Source: Brachionus manjavacas
Lineage: Eukaryota; Rotifera; Eurotatoria; Ploima; Brachionidae
Direction of reading: 5' to 3'
Assembly (NCBI GenBank): GCA_019054805.1
Contig: JAHQIY010000008.1
Location: 2,217,501-2,281,500 of the forward strand
DNA: 64,000 nucleotides
Part shown: positions 1 through 11,200 of the stretch, piece after piece
How the letters are laid out: the number at the start of each line of letters is the position of its first letter
Numbering within the stretch: position 1 is the stretch's first letter
Translations under genes and position numbers: made by a program
The notes under the pieces: model-generated
Seen by the model: only the letters and a program-made list of their open reading frames with translations
What the model was told of the DNA's origin: nothing
The model's database searches: none

Positions 1-877
1 CTTATATTTAAAAAATAAATCAAGTAATTGACATGACTGTAAAATCTCACGTTCTACCATTTGTTCTTCCACATTCCTAAAAATATTCATTAAAGCTTTT
101 AAAAATAGGCCTTGTACAATTTATCAAAATTGATCATTAAGTTATCATTTTCAAACATTTTCCATTTTATTAAAATTAATTTACAACTTATCTTTGTTAA
201 AAATGTTATAAATGTTATAAACATTGTTTAAAAAATAAAATAATATATGTTTACAAATCGCATTAATTTTAATAAATAATTTATTAATTATTATTAATTT
301 ATCATAATTGCCTCTCTTTTTTAACTGTCAAACATTTTATGAACAATCCAAAGCTAAAATTAATATTATCTCATTTAGAATTATTTATTGAACAAGAACT
401 TAGTGTTAAATAGAAAATTGAAATAGCTGGGTTTTTAAAATATAGCTTTGGCCGAAGAAATGGTTTTTAGGATGAGCTTTTTTTTTTTTTTAAAAATAAG
501 ACAAATTTATTTTTTTTTATTTAAACAATGTAAAACATTTATAAAAAAGATATAACAAATATGTAAATTAATTTTAATAAAATGGAAAAGAATCATTTTA
601 GTGAAGAAGTATTTTTTTTCACAAACATTTTAATTAAAATTTTAAATTTAAAATGGATTAATTAATTATTTATGAAAATTAATGCGATTTGTAAACATAT
701 TTTTTTTTTATTGTAATTTGTATTTATGTGTTTCTTTTTCAATTTGCTTATGAGGCTTTAAAATTAAAAAAAAACAAACTTCAGAGTGTAAACGGTAAAA
801 ATTTAAGCAATTGTAGTAGTTTGTTTGTTCATAATTAAATTTGTTTGATTTCAGTTTCTAACAGGTGCCTAAAAAAA
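1..877. other. AT-rich non-coding sequence
   Basis: Low-complexity A/T sequence with long homopolymer runs. I see no open frame, RNA gene or promoter in it. A short segment near 740-775 (TGCTTATGAGGCTTTAAAAT) resembles, in inverse orientation, a segment near 40765-40790 that sits next to a TTTA-type microsatellite, so it may be the end of a small retroelement. Confidence 0.6.
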
Positions 878-1374
878 TATGAACCAATAAAGATAAATTT
901 ATGAAAATTTTCGACCTTTAAAGAATTTTGTCTACTTTTCGAAAATAATGGTGATTTTTAAATTTTTAATTTTTTTGCATGTCCTTTGCTCAAGTGTGAC
1001 ACATACCTTGACTCCAAATTGCCCTCGGAGGTCAAGAAAATTCGAATAACAGTATGATATATCATTTTGTTGAGAATTTTAGCGAATGATTTTTGCAGGA
1101 TTTATGATGAAAAACAAAACGGGTCCCTTTTGATGGCGTTGGATAACAAGTTCACCTCAGGATCCTTGTTGCTTGGGATGCCCTAAATTGTTTTTTTAAA
1201 TTTTTTAGATTCGAATTTTCTTGACCCGCGAGGACAATTTGGAGTCAGGGTATGTGTCACACCTGAGCATAGGACAGGCGAAACAAAATTCAAAAAACCA
1301 TTAATTTTTTCGAAAAGTAGACAAAATTCTATTATGACCGAAAATTTTCATTACTTTATCTTTTCAGGATCATA
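878..1374. repeat. Fold-back inverted-repeat element
   Basis: Two imperfect inverted arms, about 878-1047 and 1208-1374, flank a spacer of about 160 nt. The left arm contains TTTTGTCTACTTTTCGAAAA-like sequence and GTGTGACACATACC. The right arm carries their reverse complements in the same order, and the outer ends (TATGAACC / GGATCATA) also pair. The spacer shows no long open frame. This is the structure of a fold-back or MITE-type non-autonomous DNA element. I could not identify a convincing target-site duplication. Confidence 0.7.
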
Positions 1375-2413
1375 ACTTCTTTGTTAATTAAAGTTTCTGA
1401 CAGACATTGTTGGACACCCGTTAAATATAATTTCATGTATTTAATCCATTTCATTTATTAGTTAGTTTTTATTAGTTCTTGTTATTTTTTATATTAAGTT
1501 AAATTTTCTGACCCGGGTCTCGTTGGTTATTGCTAAAACACGGACCACCCTTTAGAGACCGAAGGAATAATTTGTAAATTCTGGTACAGTGTTTATTAGG
1601 ACAAAATTTTATGCTCTTTAACGCACAATCAAGAATTAAGCCCTTGGACTTTTAGTTTTTGCTGCACAGATCTTTGAAATAAGAAAGAACCCAAAAAAAT
1701 TTACGGATCACTTTTTTTATCCAGAACCAAAGACCCCCCTTTCAGCGCCTACCACTCTACTGGTGCAACTTTTTGTGCTTTTTCAAGCACAAATTAGAGC
1801 TATACTCTAAGACCTTTCCTTCGGATTGCAAAGCCGTTCAAATGCCAAAAATCCGCAATTTCTGATACGGATCATCGGAAATTGAATTGCACCAAAGTTA
1901 CTCTCTTTTAGTTTTCACATGCTATGTTGATTCGAGCAATTTGTAAAGGCTTCCGAGGATCAAAAAAAATTTGTATCCTAAAAATTGATTCGTAATTATT
2001 ACTTTATTATCTTTTCAATTTAAAGATAAGAAAATATTAATTTATTTACTATTTATTATCTTCTAAATTTAATAGAATTTCAAAAAAGCACATTTTCAAA
2101 GTAAAAATTCAATTGAATTGTTTATATCTGCAAATCTATGCAAAAATTTATGAATGCTGAATTATTTACAATACTTGGGGATGATTTATAATTGTATCCT
2201 ACACATGAAAATATGTCTATGCATCTAATTTTTTAATTAAAAATTTTTAAAAACCTTTGTTTAAGATAATTTTTGGGAATTTTTTTTGAAAAGTAAAAGT
2301 CCGTCAATATTTAAAAAAAGAATAATGGTTCGTAAAAAAAATTAAAATAAAGATTAAAATTTTGTTTTATTCATTTTTGTTAAGTCCTAGATAAATAAAA
2401 AAATTATTTTCAT
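1375..2413. other. Non-coding sequence, partly higher complexity
   Basis: Positions 1500-1950 are less AT-rich than the surroundings (for example GACCCGGGTCTCG at about 1510) but all frames are interrupted. It may be the body of an old repeat related to the adjacent fold-back element. From 1980 to 2413 the sequence is low-complexity 3' flank of the minus-strand gene that follows. Confidence 0.5.
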
Positions 2414-3744
2414 TCAGCACAATTTACTGTCCAAAGGAGGACAATTTCTTTTAGATCCGATGCGGAAAATTCGTCTCTCACAATATTCCTCGTATTTTTT
2501 GAAAGCTTTAGTTTTTCTTTCCTTAGTTTCTTCGACTAATTCTGAAGAAAGCTTTAATTTAAAAGTATTTATTTAATTTTTTTAATTTACCAGCATTGGG
2601 ATTTTTTTTAAAAAGGAAACGTTTGAAAAAATCATCAGTATCATCTTGTCCATCCTCTAGCTCGTTTTCCAAAAAACTCAATGCTAAAGCTCTTTCAATA
2701 AATTCTCTTTTACTTCCTAAAAAAATAAAAATACAATAAAAAAAACAGACTCAAATTTAAAATTTTTCTAATATCAAAATTTAAACCTTTAATGGGTTTT
2801 TTAGTGACTTGTGATGCTGGTGTTGTTGCAGTAGCGTTTGCTTTCTCGGACAACAAAGGAATAAATGTTTGTTTATTCTTAGCAAAGCATTCTTTGATCG
2901 GGAGGCAAGTTCTTACTTTGAATTTTCCCTTTATTTCACACGCTTCTTCATAATTCCTATAAGCTTTTCTTCGTCTGGCATCAGCTTTCAATTCAGTTTC
3001 CCATATTTCCTCGGGATCTTGTTTACTCTTGAAAAGTCTTTTGTAAAACTCGTCCTCTCGACGTTCTAGCTGGTTGGTAAAATCAGATGCCATCTCTCTT
3101 TTAAAGAACATAGGCATGCTCATTAGAAACGGATCTTGAACGTCATCAGAGCCTTTTTGGGAAATTAAAAAAAAATAAAAAAAAATTTGTACTAAATATC
3201 TTTTATTTCTATTAGTATCAAAAAAGTTTTAGAAAAAAGTAAGAAAAATTCTGGCTTAAGGATTTTTAGGGGCTTTAGTCGAGGCTTTTGGGTCATAATT
3301 ATTGAACGCGTTTGGTTTAAAATCAGCGCCACAACTGCTAATAGGTGGACATGCTCTTTTTCCGACAATAAAAAGTGGCTCGCATTTTTCCTCATAGGCT
3401 TCGAAAGCCTCAGCTCTGCGTTCACCCAATTCGTCATTATCCTCCCGTATTTCTTCGTCTTTACCGCCAAAAAGTCTCTTATAGGTATCCAAGAACTTGC
3501 TGGCTTCATCTCGAGTCATTCTTTCTTAAAATAGAAAAATTAATTAAAAAGAGTTCTTGACCAGCAAATTCTTGAATTCGGAAAAGAAGGCTTCATTATA
3601 ATTAGAAATAAAAGCTGTGACTTAGGACAATAAAAGCTGTTTACCTTGATTATCATCCGAATACCAGTCGTCGTAGCTAGCCAGGGTGATGCCAACAATG
3701 GCAGATAAAATGAACAAACTTGTTAGAAATTTTGCTGAGATCAT
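2414..3744 (-). CDS. Secreted cysteine-module protein with two alternative 3' ends
   Basis: I do not recognise the family. Exon 1 (3744-3645) encodes a signal peptide beginning MISAKFLTSLFILSA and ends in phase 1. It can join exon 2 (3524-3256, own stop and an AATAAA signal just downstream), giving 122 residues. It can also join exon 3 (3152-2787), exon 4 (2716-2591) and exon 5 (2541-2414), giving 239 residues. All joins keep phase. Exons 2, 3 and 5 each carry one copy of a related charged helical stretch followed by Cys, about 9 residues, Cys, about 5 residues, Cys (for example YEEKCEPLFIVGKRACPPISSC-like, here split at its first Cys). Tandem exon duplication is therefore likely. The role is unknown; secretion is inferred from the signal peptide. 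A TATA box lies about 35 nt upstream of the start codon. Confidence 0.7.
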
Positions 3745-3778
3745 TTTTTGATTTTAAACTGAGAAGAGTTTAGAATAG

Positions 3779-3786
3779 TTTTTATA
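3779..3786 (-). promoter_or_regulatory. TATA box of the secreted cysteine-module gene
   Basis: TATAAAAA on the minus strand, about 35 nt before the signal-peptide ATG at 3744. The spacing implies a very short 5' leader. Confidence 0.6.
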
Positions 3787-4329
3787 CTATTCTGTAAGAT
3801 TAGCGTTGTTTATTTTTAATGTTTGCTCAAATTTGTTTTTATTGGAAGATAAGATTGGAATAATTTTATTCCAATCGTCGATGCAATTAGTGTGTATGGA
3901 AGTTTTACTTTGTATGTTCCAAAGTTCTTCATTTCAAATAAATTTCTCTATTAATTTGTATATTCTGTTTTATTTTTTAGATATTTTGTTTGTTTTATGT
4001 TAAAGATCTAAGCTTTTATTTAAGTTAAAACTAATATTTTACCCTATTAATTTAAATTCAAAGGTATTAACTCATAGATGCCTTTTTTTATTGCTTTTAA
4101 AATAATTACTTCAAGCTTAATTATAAAACACCTTAACTCTTATTTTTTTTAATCGGGTGGATTTTTTAATTAATTCTTTGTGTGATATCAAAATTTTATG
4201 TTTTTTGCTTTACTTAAAATCAGATTTTATTTCCTAATTTTATTAACATTTTTCTAATAAAAATTAATAAAAAGAATATTTTCTTCAAATTTATTTATTA
4301 GTTTAAATAGTACTAATATAAAAGAGTAT

Positions 4330-4490
4330 CAGTCAGTTTGGACCGGTATCCTCCCGATGTTGGCTTGAGAGTCTGATATTAGAGGTGCTGGTAGTGGGTT
4401 CAGGGGACCTCTCTCCTATGACGGTGACTTGTCTCTGTGATTCGTTTGGAAAGAAATAAGCAAAGTAAATTGAAAATGAAACTTTTTTCA
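4330..4490. repeat. Retroelement 3'-UTR-like repeat, copy 1
   Basis: A GC-richer block, including GGTGACTTGTCTCTGTGATT followed by CGTTTGGAAAGAAATAAGCA. The same two motifs recur with small changes at 51612-51690. Such conserved non-coding ends scattered in a genome are typical of non-LTR retrotransposon 3' untranslated regions. No coding part remains here. Confidence 0.55.
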
Positions 4491-5036
4491 ATTTAAAAAC
4501 AAATATTAATTAATTTAAATTAGAAATTATTTGAATCTTTTTTATTTTTTATTTTTTTAAGCATGGACATTTTGAAATCGAGTAAAAAAATGTCTTTTTT
4601 ATAATTTGATTTCTTTTTTTTTGCATCGGCCAATGTGCCGTAATTTTTTTTGAAATAAATAATAAAAATAATAAAAAAGTATGAGCCGCCAAGATGCTTT
4701 GATAGATATCTATAATAGCTAGTTGCGCATTAATCTAGGTATATATAAAATGAATAAAATTCGGAGTATCAAGGAGGCTTTGATTCTAGATGTATTACGA
4801 ATCCAACTTTTCTATGTAGCTGCTACCTAATTATACAAAAATTTTCTGACTCTTAAGATCTTATCTATATTTTTTGTTTTTTTTTATTTTTTTCTTTCAA
4901 ATCCATCTTTTTATTAACTAAAAAGCTCTTTAATTATTATTTTTGTATTTCGTCCTTTCATTGATAAATGAAAAATAAATTACTTTAAACTTAAAATTTT
5001 TTAAACTGTTTTAATTATTTTATTTTTTTTATTTTT

Positions 5037-5090
5037 TTTATCTGAAGGAGCGTATGCTTGAACAGAAAACAAATAAAATAAAATAAAAAT
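5037..5090. repeat. Short interspersed repeat family B, copy 1
   Basis: Core ATCTGAAGGAGCGTATGCTT then GAACAGAAAACAAATAAAA, preceded by a T-run and followed by an (AAAAT)n tract. Related copies are at 15559-15600 and 42818-42865. Probably the tail of a small retroelement. Confidence 0.45.
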
Positions 5091-5411
5091 AAAATAAATA
5101 ATTTTTTTTATTTTGGTATTTTTCTAGGAACAATTATTATACATTATTAATTGAAATTGAAAAATTAATTGAAATGACAATCAAAATTATTAAATTTTTT
5201 GAATTCCGAATAAGTTAAGAAACGGTTAAAAATATTTGACGGTAGACTCCTTTAAAATCAAATAAGACCAACACCAACTGAGACGACCACTCTGAGGGAC
5301 ATCACTGCGACTAATTGTGTTCGGACTTTGACAAGCGAAATTCTAACCGGTTAAAACTGTAAATGAAACAAAGATTAACATTTTTTGTCTGACCTATTGC
5401 AAAATTGAAAC

Positions 5412-6838
5412 TAGGGGTGTGAAACCTGTTTGTTTTTGGAACCGGTTTTGTATTAAACCGGTAATATCCGATGGAAAAAAAATTTTTGATAGAAAACTTT
5501 TTTTTTCTTTATAAAGGAAGGTTTGCACGTATTTTCACATCCACACATTGGCCTTATTTACACGTACTAATTAAATAGAGTTCTTGTGTGTTAAAAATAT
5601 AAATTTATTTTTTTCTAAATTGTCCCATTCCAGAGATATACGCACTCAAAGTAGGGATACTTAAAAAATACATTTTTTTATGAGCAAGAAAATCTCAAGA
5701 ACTGAACACTCCAAAAATACATCAAATACAATTATGAAAGAGAATAAAGTCTAGTTTATAGTGCATTATCAAAATTTAATAAAATTTTTGTTATGAGTGA
5801 GATATTTTAATTCAAAGTTTTAGTTAATTTTTGTACTTTGACGTTTTTTTTAAGGGTTTCCCCAACCGAATTTCAGAATATTAAGTTCAAATTCGTATTC
5901 AGCATCTAAAAATTTACTTAGATACAAATTTTCATGGTGTTATGGAAAAAATCGACTGAAAAAAATTGAATTAAAAAATGAAAACCAAAAAAAAATGCTT
6001 TTTTTTACTTTCTTAATAGAAAATTTAATTTTTTTTTTTAAAACTATACATACATATTCAAAAAAACTGATTAAAATCATTTTTCAATATTGCAAAATTT
6101 TTTTCCTAGTTTTATTTAATTCGGACCCTATTTAGCAGACGGAAAGAATAACGATGCTAAAATTTTGATTCATCAATTTTCAAAAAATAAAGAGGATTTT
6201 TCAAATTTTTTAAAAAGTGTGATATTTTTGTGGTCGATCGAGGCTTCAGGGACTGTGTGAAGTTTTTGAAAGAGTTGGGTATGAATGTTTTTATGCAACA
6301 CTTTTTAGGGTCCGAAGAAAGCAATTATGTGTCCTTTTGAAGTTACCAAGAGCATTATTTTTACTAGATTTCTTTCTAAAAAAAAGGTTTAAACATCATA
6401 AACTTAAGATCAAAATCAAGAAAATAACCTAACTTTTTGATATCGAATAAGCCTATCACCATTAATTGACTGCAATAATATGCTAGACTGATCCGATTTT
6501 AGTCCAGTTAAAGAAATCTCTGGAATGGGACAATTTGGAAAAAAAATAAATTTATATTTTTAACACACAAGAACTCTATTTTATTAGTACGTGTAAATAA
6601 GGCCAATGTGTGGATGTGAAAATACGTGCAAACCGTCCTTTATATTTTTTCAATTAAACAATTGTGAAAAGTTCGATTCTTATATAAAAAATTAAAAAAA
6701 AAAATTTTTTTTCTTAATTTTTCTGTTATTCGAAATTGAACCGGTTTAAAATTCGAACCGATTCGACAAACCACTAAACGGTTCCAAAAACAAACCGATT
6801 TTCCTTTAAACCGGTTTCGAACCGGTTTCTTGACCCTA
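5412..6838. mobile_element. hAT-like non-autonomous DNA transposon with long TIRs
   Basis: Long imperfect terminal inverted repeats run inward from about 5412 and 6838. The outer tips read TAGGGGTGTGAAACC on the left and, reverse-complemented, TTAGGGTCAAGAAACCGG on the right, followed by AACCGGTTT-type motifs. A very well conserved inner block of about 120 nt (about 5520-5640 versus 6510-6640) includes CACATCCACACATTGGCC. The flanks ATTGAAAC (5404-5411) and ATTGCACC (6839-6846) match at 6 of 8 positions, consistent with a decayed 8-bp target duplication as made by hAT transposases. No transposase frame is visible, so it is non-autonomous. The superfamily assignment rests on tip sequence and duplication length only. 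Confidence 0.7.
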
Positions 6839-6851
6839 ATTGCACCCCATC

Positions 6852-6942
6852 TAATTTTTTTTTAAATGTAATTTGGGTGAATACCCAGGACAGTTCCGAA
6901 AGGCACTAGCCTTCTTTTCAGTCCCATGTTGGGAAATGTTCA
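6852..6942 (+). repeat. Short interspersed repeat family A, copy 1
   Basis: It begins with a T-run and TTTAAATGTAATTTGGGTGA, continues through CCCAGGACAGTTCCGAAAGG and ends near CTTCTTTTCAGTCCC. Equivalent copies lie at 36544-36633 (same strand) and 50899-50990 (opposite strand). Read from the other strand, the copies end in AAAT-rich tails, as retroposons do. Confidence 0.5.
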
Positions 6943-8259
6943 GAAAAAAAAATACCTACAGCCTACCTATTTTCATTCTCAAAAACTTGAATTATGCGGT
7001 AAAATGCAGAGTGAGCGTGGTTAAGTTTTGGGTCATTTTTTGAGAATACTTTTACTCTAATTCTCATTTTCTACTAAAAAGATTGATTTCTGAATAAACT
7101 TTAAACAAGTATTTATTTTTTTCTTTATTTAATATTCTAAATTAAATTTCCAAATCAATACAATTTATGTTTAAAATTTGGGACTATTTGAATTAAAAAT
7201 TTAGCAACTTTAAAATTCAATTGAGGAGATTAAATAAACTTTTAAAACTTACTATAAAGACAAATTTTAATAATTGTTTAAATTTTGTTTGTTAAATATT
7301 TTTTATCAAATTATTAAAATTATGTTCAAAAACATTGTCAATATTCAACATTACTTTTTTTAATTTACTGAATAAGCTTTTGGTCATTAAAACGAAAATT
7401 ATAAAATGTTTTCAATATTTTATTGTAAATTTTGTACGAAGATAGGATTAAAAAACATCATTAAGTTAATGATCAGCTAGTCGCATTTAAAGAATTACAT
7501 TTTTTTAAGATTACAATATTTTGAAAAATAACATTCAAGAGTCAAAAAAAAAGCAAAATAAATGCGTATATTTTTACGGATGTATTTAGCTAGAAATCTT
7601 CTATGAGTGAGTTTTGAAGAATTAAGAACTTTGCATACAACGTGAACTTTAAAAGTACTTTTACTTTAATTTGTTGTCATTTTTTAATAAAAAGTGTAAA
7701 AAAGTTAAAAATAGCATATATTTATTTAATTCAGTGTTAATTAATTTTTTTATGTATAAACTTAATAATTGGGGTATTTTATTCAAAATTTTGTGGTATC
7801 GATTTTAATCGTTCTAAATAGGACCTTATGATTAAAAATCAAAAATCGTTCTTTTATAATGCTTTTAAATTTTATGCAAGCAATTATAATTTTTTAGATC
7901 TTAGTTATTTTTAGCAAACTTTTGAATGTTTTTTTTCTAAATAGCCGCAAATATATATATAAAATAAAAATTTAAATAGATCATTTTCAAAATGCTTTAT
8001 TTCGTTGTGAATTTTGATTTTAAATTTAAAAATATATAATTACCAAATAAATTTGTTTTTTTATACAAAAATAGCAAACTCAATCAAAATAAAACTCAAA
8101 TATAATTAAAATCAAATTTTAAATGAAAAAAAAACACGTTAACAACTTAAACCAGTATTTAAAAAAGAAAACAAAAAATGCTATAAGACTGTGCATTCGT
8201 ACTAACAAGAAAAAAAGATAAAATAATTAAACACTCATTAAGAAGAGGACCAATTTTGA
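6943..8259. other. AT-rich intergenic / 3' flank
   Basis: No coding or RNA feature is visible. The last few hundred bases are the likely 3' untranslated region of the minus-strand spectrin-repeat gene; a minus-strand AATAAA occurs near 7995. Confidence 0.5.
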
Positions 8260-11200
8260 TTAAAAAGCTACAAGTCGGTCTTCGTCATCGCCGAACATAG
8301 TTCCCACATTAAAAAACAAATAATCTCGTTTAAAGTCGCAGCAAGATGGCATTATTTTAGGCATTACACTATATACAAAAAAAACAAATATCAAACCAAA
8401 AAAAAATCCAAAAAACAAAATTCTAAAAAATGAAAATTTTGCTCTTCCACCATCTCCACTTTCATTTTCATCTAGGCCCTCTGTCTCATATTTTTGTCCA
8501 TCACACTTAATTTCATCAATTTTGTCAAACAACTCGACATTTCGCTTCCTCAAATCACCTTGCTCTTGATTGTTCAAGTCATTTTTGAAAAAATCCAATT
8601 TTTCTAGCTCTCTTAACTCCGCTTTGTGACTAGAAACATTCTCGGTCGAAGATTCCATTTTGGTAAGATAGCTCGGCGTTGAGACTGAAAAAGAGCCCAT
8701 ATCAGTCGATTCCATTGTGGTTATTATTCCACTATCAACTGATCTTTGCTGACCACTCTTGTCTTGCTTGTCCGCCTTCTCAGTTTGACAAGATTTATTC
8801 TCCAAATTTAAAATGTCTATTTTCCGCTTTAGCTTTCCATTTTGAACTGGACAAATAGTGTTTTCTATTTCTATGTGCTTGTAGCGAGGGGTCGATGTCT
8901 TTAGCTCATCAAAGCAAGCCTCATTTTCGTTAAAGTCCAAGTGAAGTTTGGCAAAAAATTCTCCATGCTCATAATTAAAACTAGTATTTGTCCTTATTTT
9001 ATTTGAATTTAAGTCTATTTGTTGACTAACCGAGTTGAAAAAATCGCTTTTTTTTTCCCTATCCGGCTCATTTCTGTCCTTCTGCTTGAACAACTCTCTC
9101 AGATAGTTGGTTTCGTTTTTAAATTTGTCCAAAGTGAGAGAATACTTGGAATAGACTGATTCTAAATCGGTCTCGGTGATGCTGTCCGATGAAAATTTGA
9201 ACAAATTGCAAAGCTCGCGATGAAACGAGCTCAAATGGGTCTCCAAAACTGTCAAATCCGAGTCCAACTTGTCCAAGTCTTCCTGATTCAGCTTGTCCAT
9301 CAATTTTCTATTATTCAAATTTTTAAATGTAGTGTCGTCTCTTTGCCCAAAAGAACAGCTTGATTCACAACTCGAACAGTCTAGTACCAATTCAGTATTG
9401 TATTTACCAAGCTCAGTTTTTATTGTGTTTTTTATTTCTTCGACTTGTTGCCAAGTGCAATAAATATTTTGCAAATTTTTGATCAGAATTTTCAGCCTTT
9501 GAAGAATAAAATAACTAAATTTTTTAATAATTAAATTTCAAAGTTAAAATTAAAAAAAAATCAGATGAAATTTTTACAAAAAAATTTTAATTTAAAACAT
9601 TTCATAATAAAAAAAAATTATTAAATCACTATTAATTCTGAATTTTTTTTTAATGAAATGCTAAAGTTTAAACTTAAATAAATAATTAAGGTAAAATTTA
9701 AAATTAAAATGAATTTTTCTTAAATAATATTCTATAAATTTTTTTTAAATGGAATGTAGAAGTCTAAATTAAAAAAGTATATTTAATTAAATTCTAGTTT
9801 TTAACTTAAAGTAAAATTCAGCAAAAAAATTTATTTTTAATTTAAACTCTACCATTACATTTAAAAAATTTAATTTTTTTAAAAAAATAGAATAATGAAT
9901 TTTTAAAATTTAATTTAATTAATATTTTTTAAATGAAATGTTAAATAGATGATAAAAAAATCATACTCAAGACTTGCTTGTTTATGAGCCTCTTCGAGAT
10001 CGTTTATCTCGTCGCTTATCAGATCTAGAACAGCACTTGTGTCCTTATCGGTGTCGATAGGTGCCTTTTCCTTAGCCACAAAGCTCAAATATAGAGATCT
10101 TTGCTCGTTTATTTTGTTTAGTATGTCGGACAGGTAGAATGTTTTGTCTTCTAGTTCTCCTATGAATTGGCTCAAATTTTCAAAAGATTTAAAGTAAAGA
10201 ACATGTGGGTCCAGCTTGGTCAATTTTTGCACATAACCAAGAGAATTTTTGAGGTTTTTCAGCTCTTTTAGAAGCTCGGACACAGATTCGTCCAAATGTT
10301 TGCTCTCGTTCAGACTAGTCTCCATTATCTCCCATTTATGCACAATGTCTTTGAATGAAAAAAAAATAATTATTGATTTTAGATGATTTTATTAGTGCAT
10401 TAGAGGAAGAATCAAAGCGATTTTTTCCTTAATTTTGCTCAAAGTAAAACTATTCACTTACCATCCAATTTAGATTGATAAGAATCAAGCTTTTGCTGTT
10501 TAAACTGTTGAAGTTGTTGGTGTTGTTTCAATTCAAAGTGATAAGTGAACGTTGGCTGGACAGTGTCGGCCGAGTCTTTGTAATTCGAAGTTTTAATTAA
10601 ATTTCTAATCAATTTTAAATTTGAAATGTTTGTGTGACATATTGCTAGCAAATCGTTCTAAAACAAAATTTTAGTAGATATTTAAAGATTAAAATAAAAA
10701 AAATATTTATTTTTATTCAAAAATTTTAGCATTTTTTGATGAAATTTTCTAAATTTAATTTTCTAAAAAAAATTTCTTACATATTTGGGAATGTGAATTT
10801 TTGACAGACAAAACTGATCGTTGGCTAATCGATTTGACTCTGTCAAATTCAATTGGGATATAGTCGATTTCAATTCAAAATTGAAGCGTTTATGCCAGCA
10901 ATTTAGCTTAGTCACGTGACTAAGCTGATCTTCAGAGTCATTTATAATGTCCTGAAGTTCGTTTAGTTCGACTTCGAGCATTCGGTACTGGTAGGTAAAC
11001 GACATTCTGCGTCTTTGGCCTAACGAGTTCTTGAAGTCGCTTGTAGTCGTTTCGTTAGAGCTCGAGCATTCAAAGCTCGACAAACTGTCCTTTTTTTCTG
11101 TTAGTTTTCGATGGACTTTGGGCTTTTTTGTCTCATGGTAGAAGTGGTTCCCAATTTGATTTAACCCAGGAGTCGATACTCGTCTTGTAAAGCGAATTCG

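Larger units (their letters stand above)
3787..5411. other. Intergenic AT-rich sequence with retroelement 3' ends
   Basis: There is no gene. It holds two repeat fragments annotated separately (4330-4490 and 5037-5090); the remainder is A/T low-complexity sequence. A small hairpin-rich patch (about 4685-4830) has two similar GCTTTGAT blocks. Confidence 0.55.

Noticed and set aside
3806..4003. 65-codon plus-strand frame upstream of the secreted-protein gene
   Set aside because: Phe/Leu-rich background frame opposite the promoter; no supporting signal.
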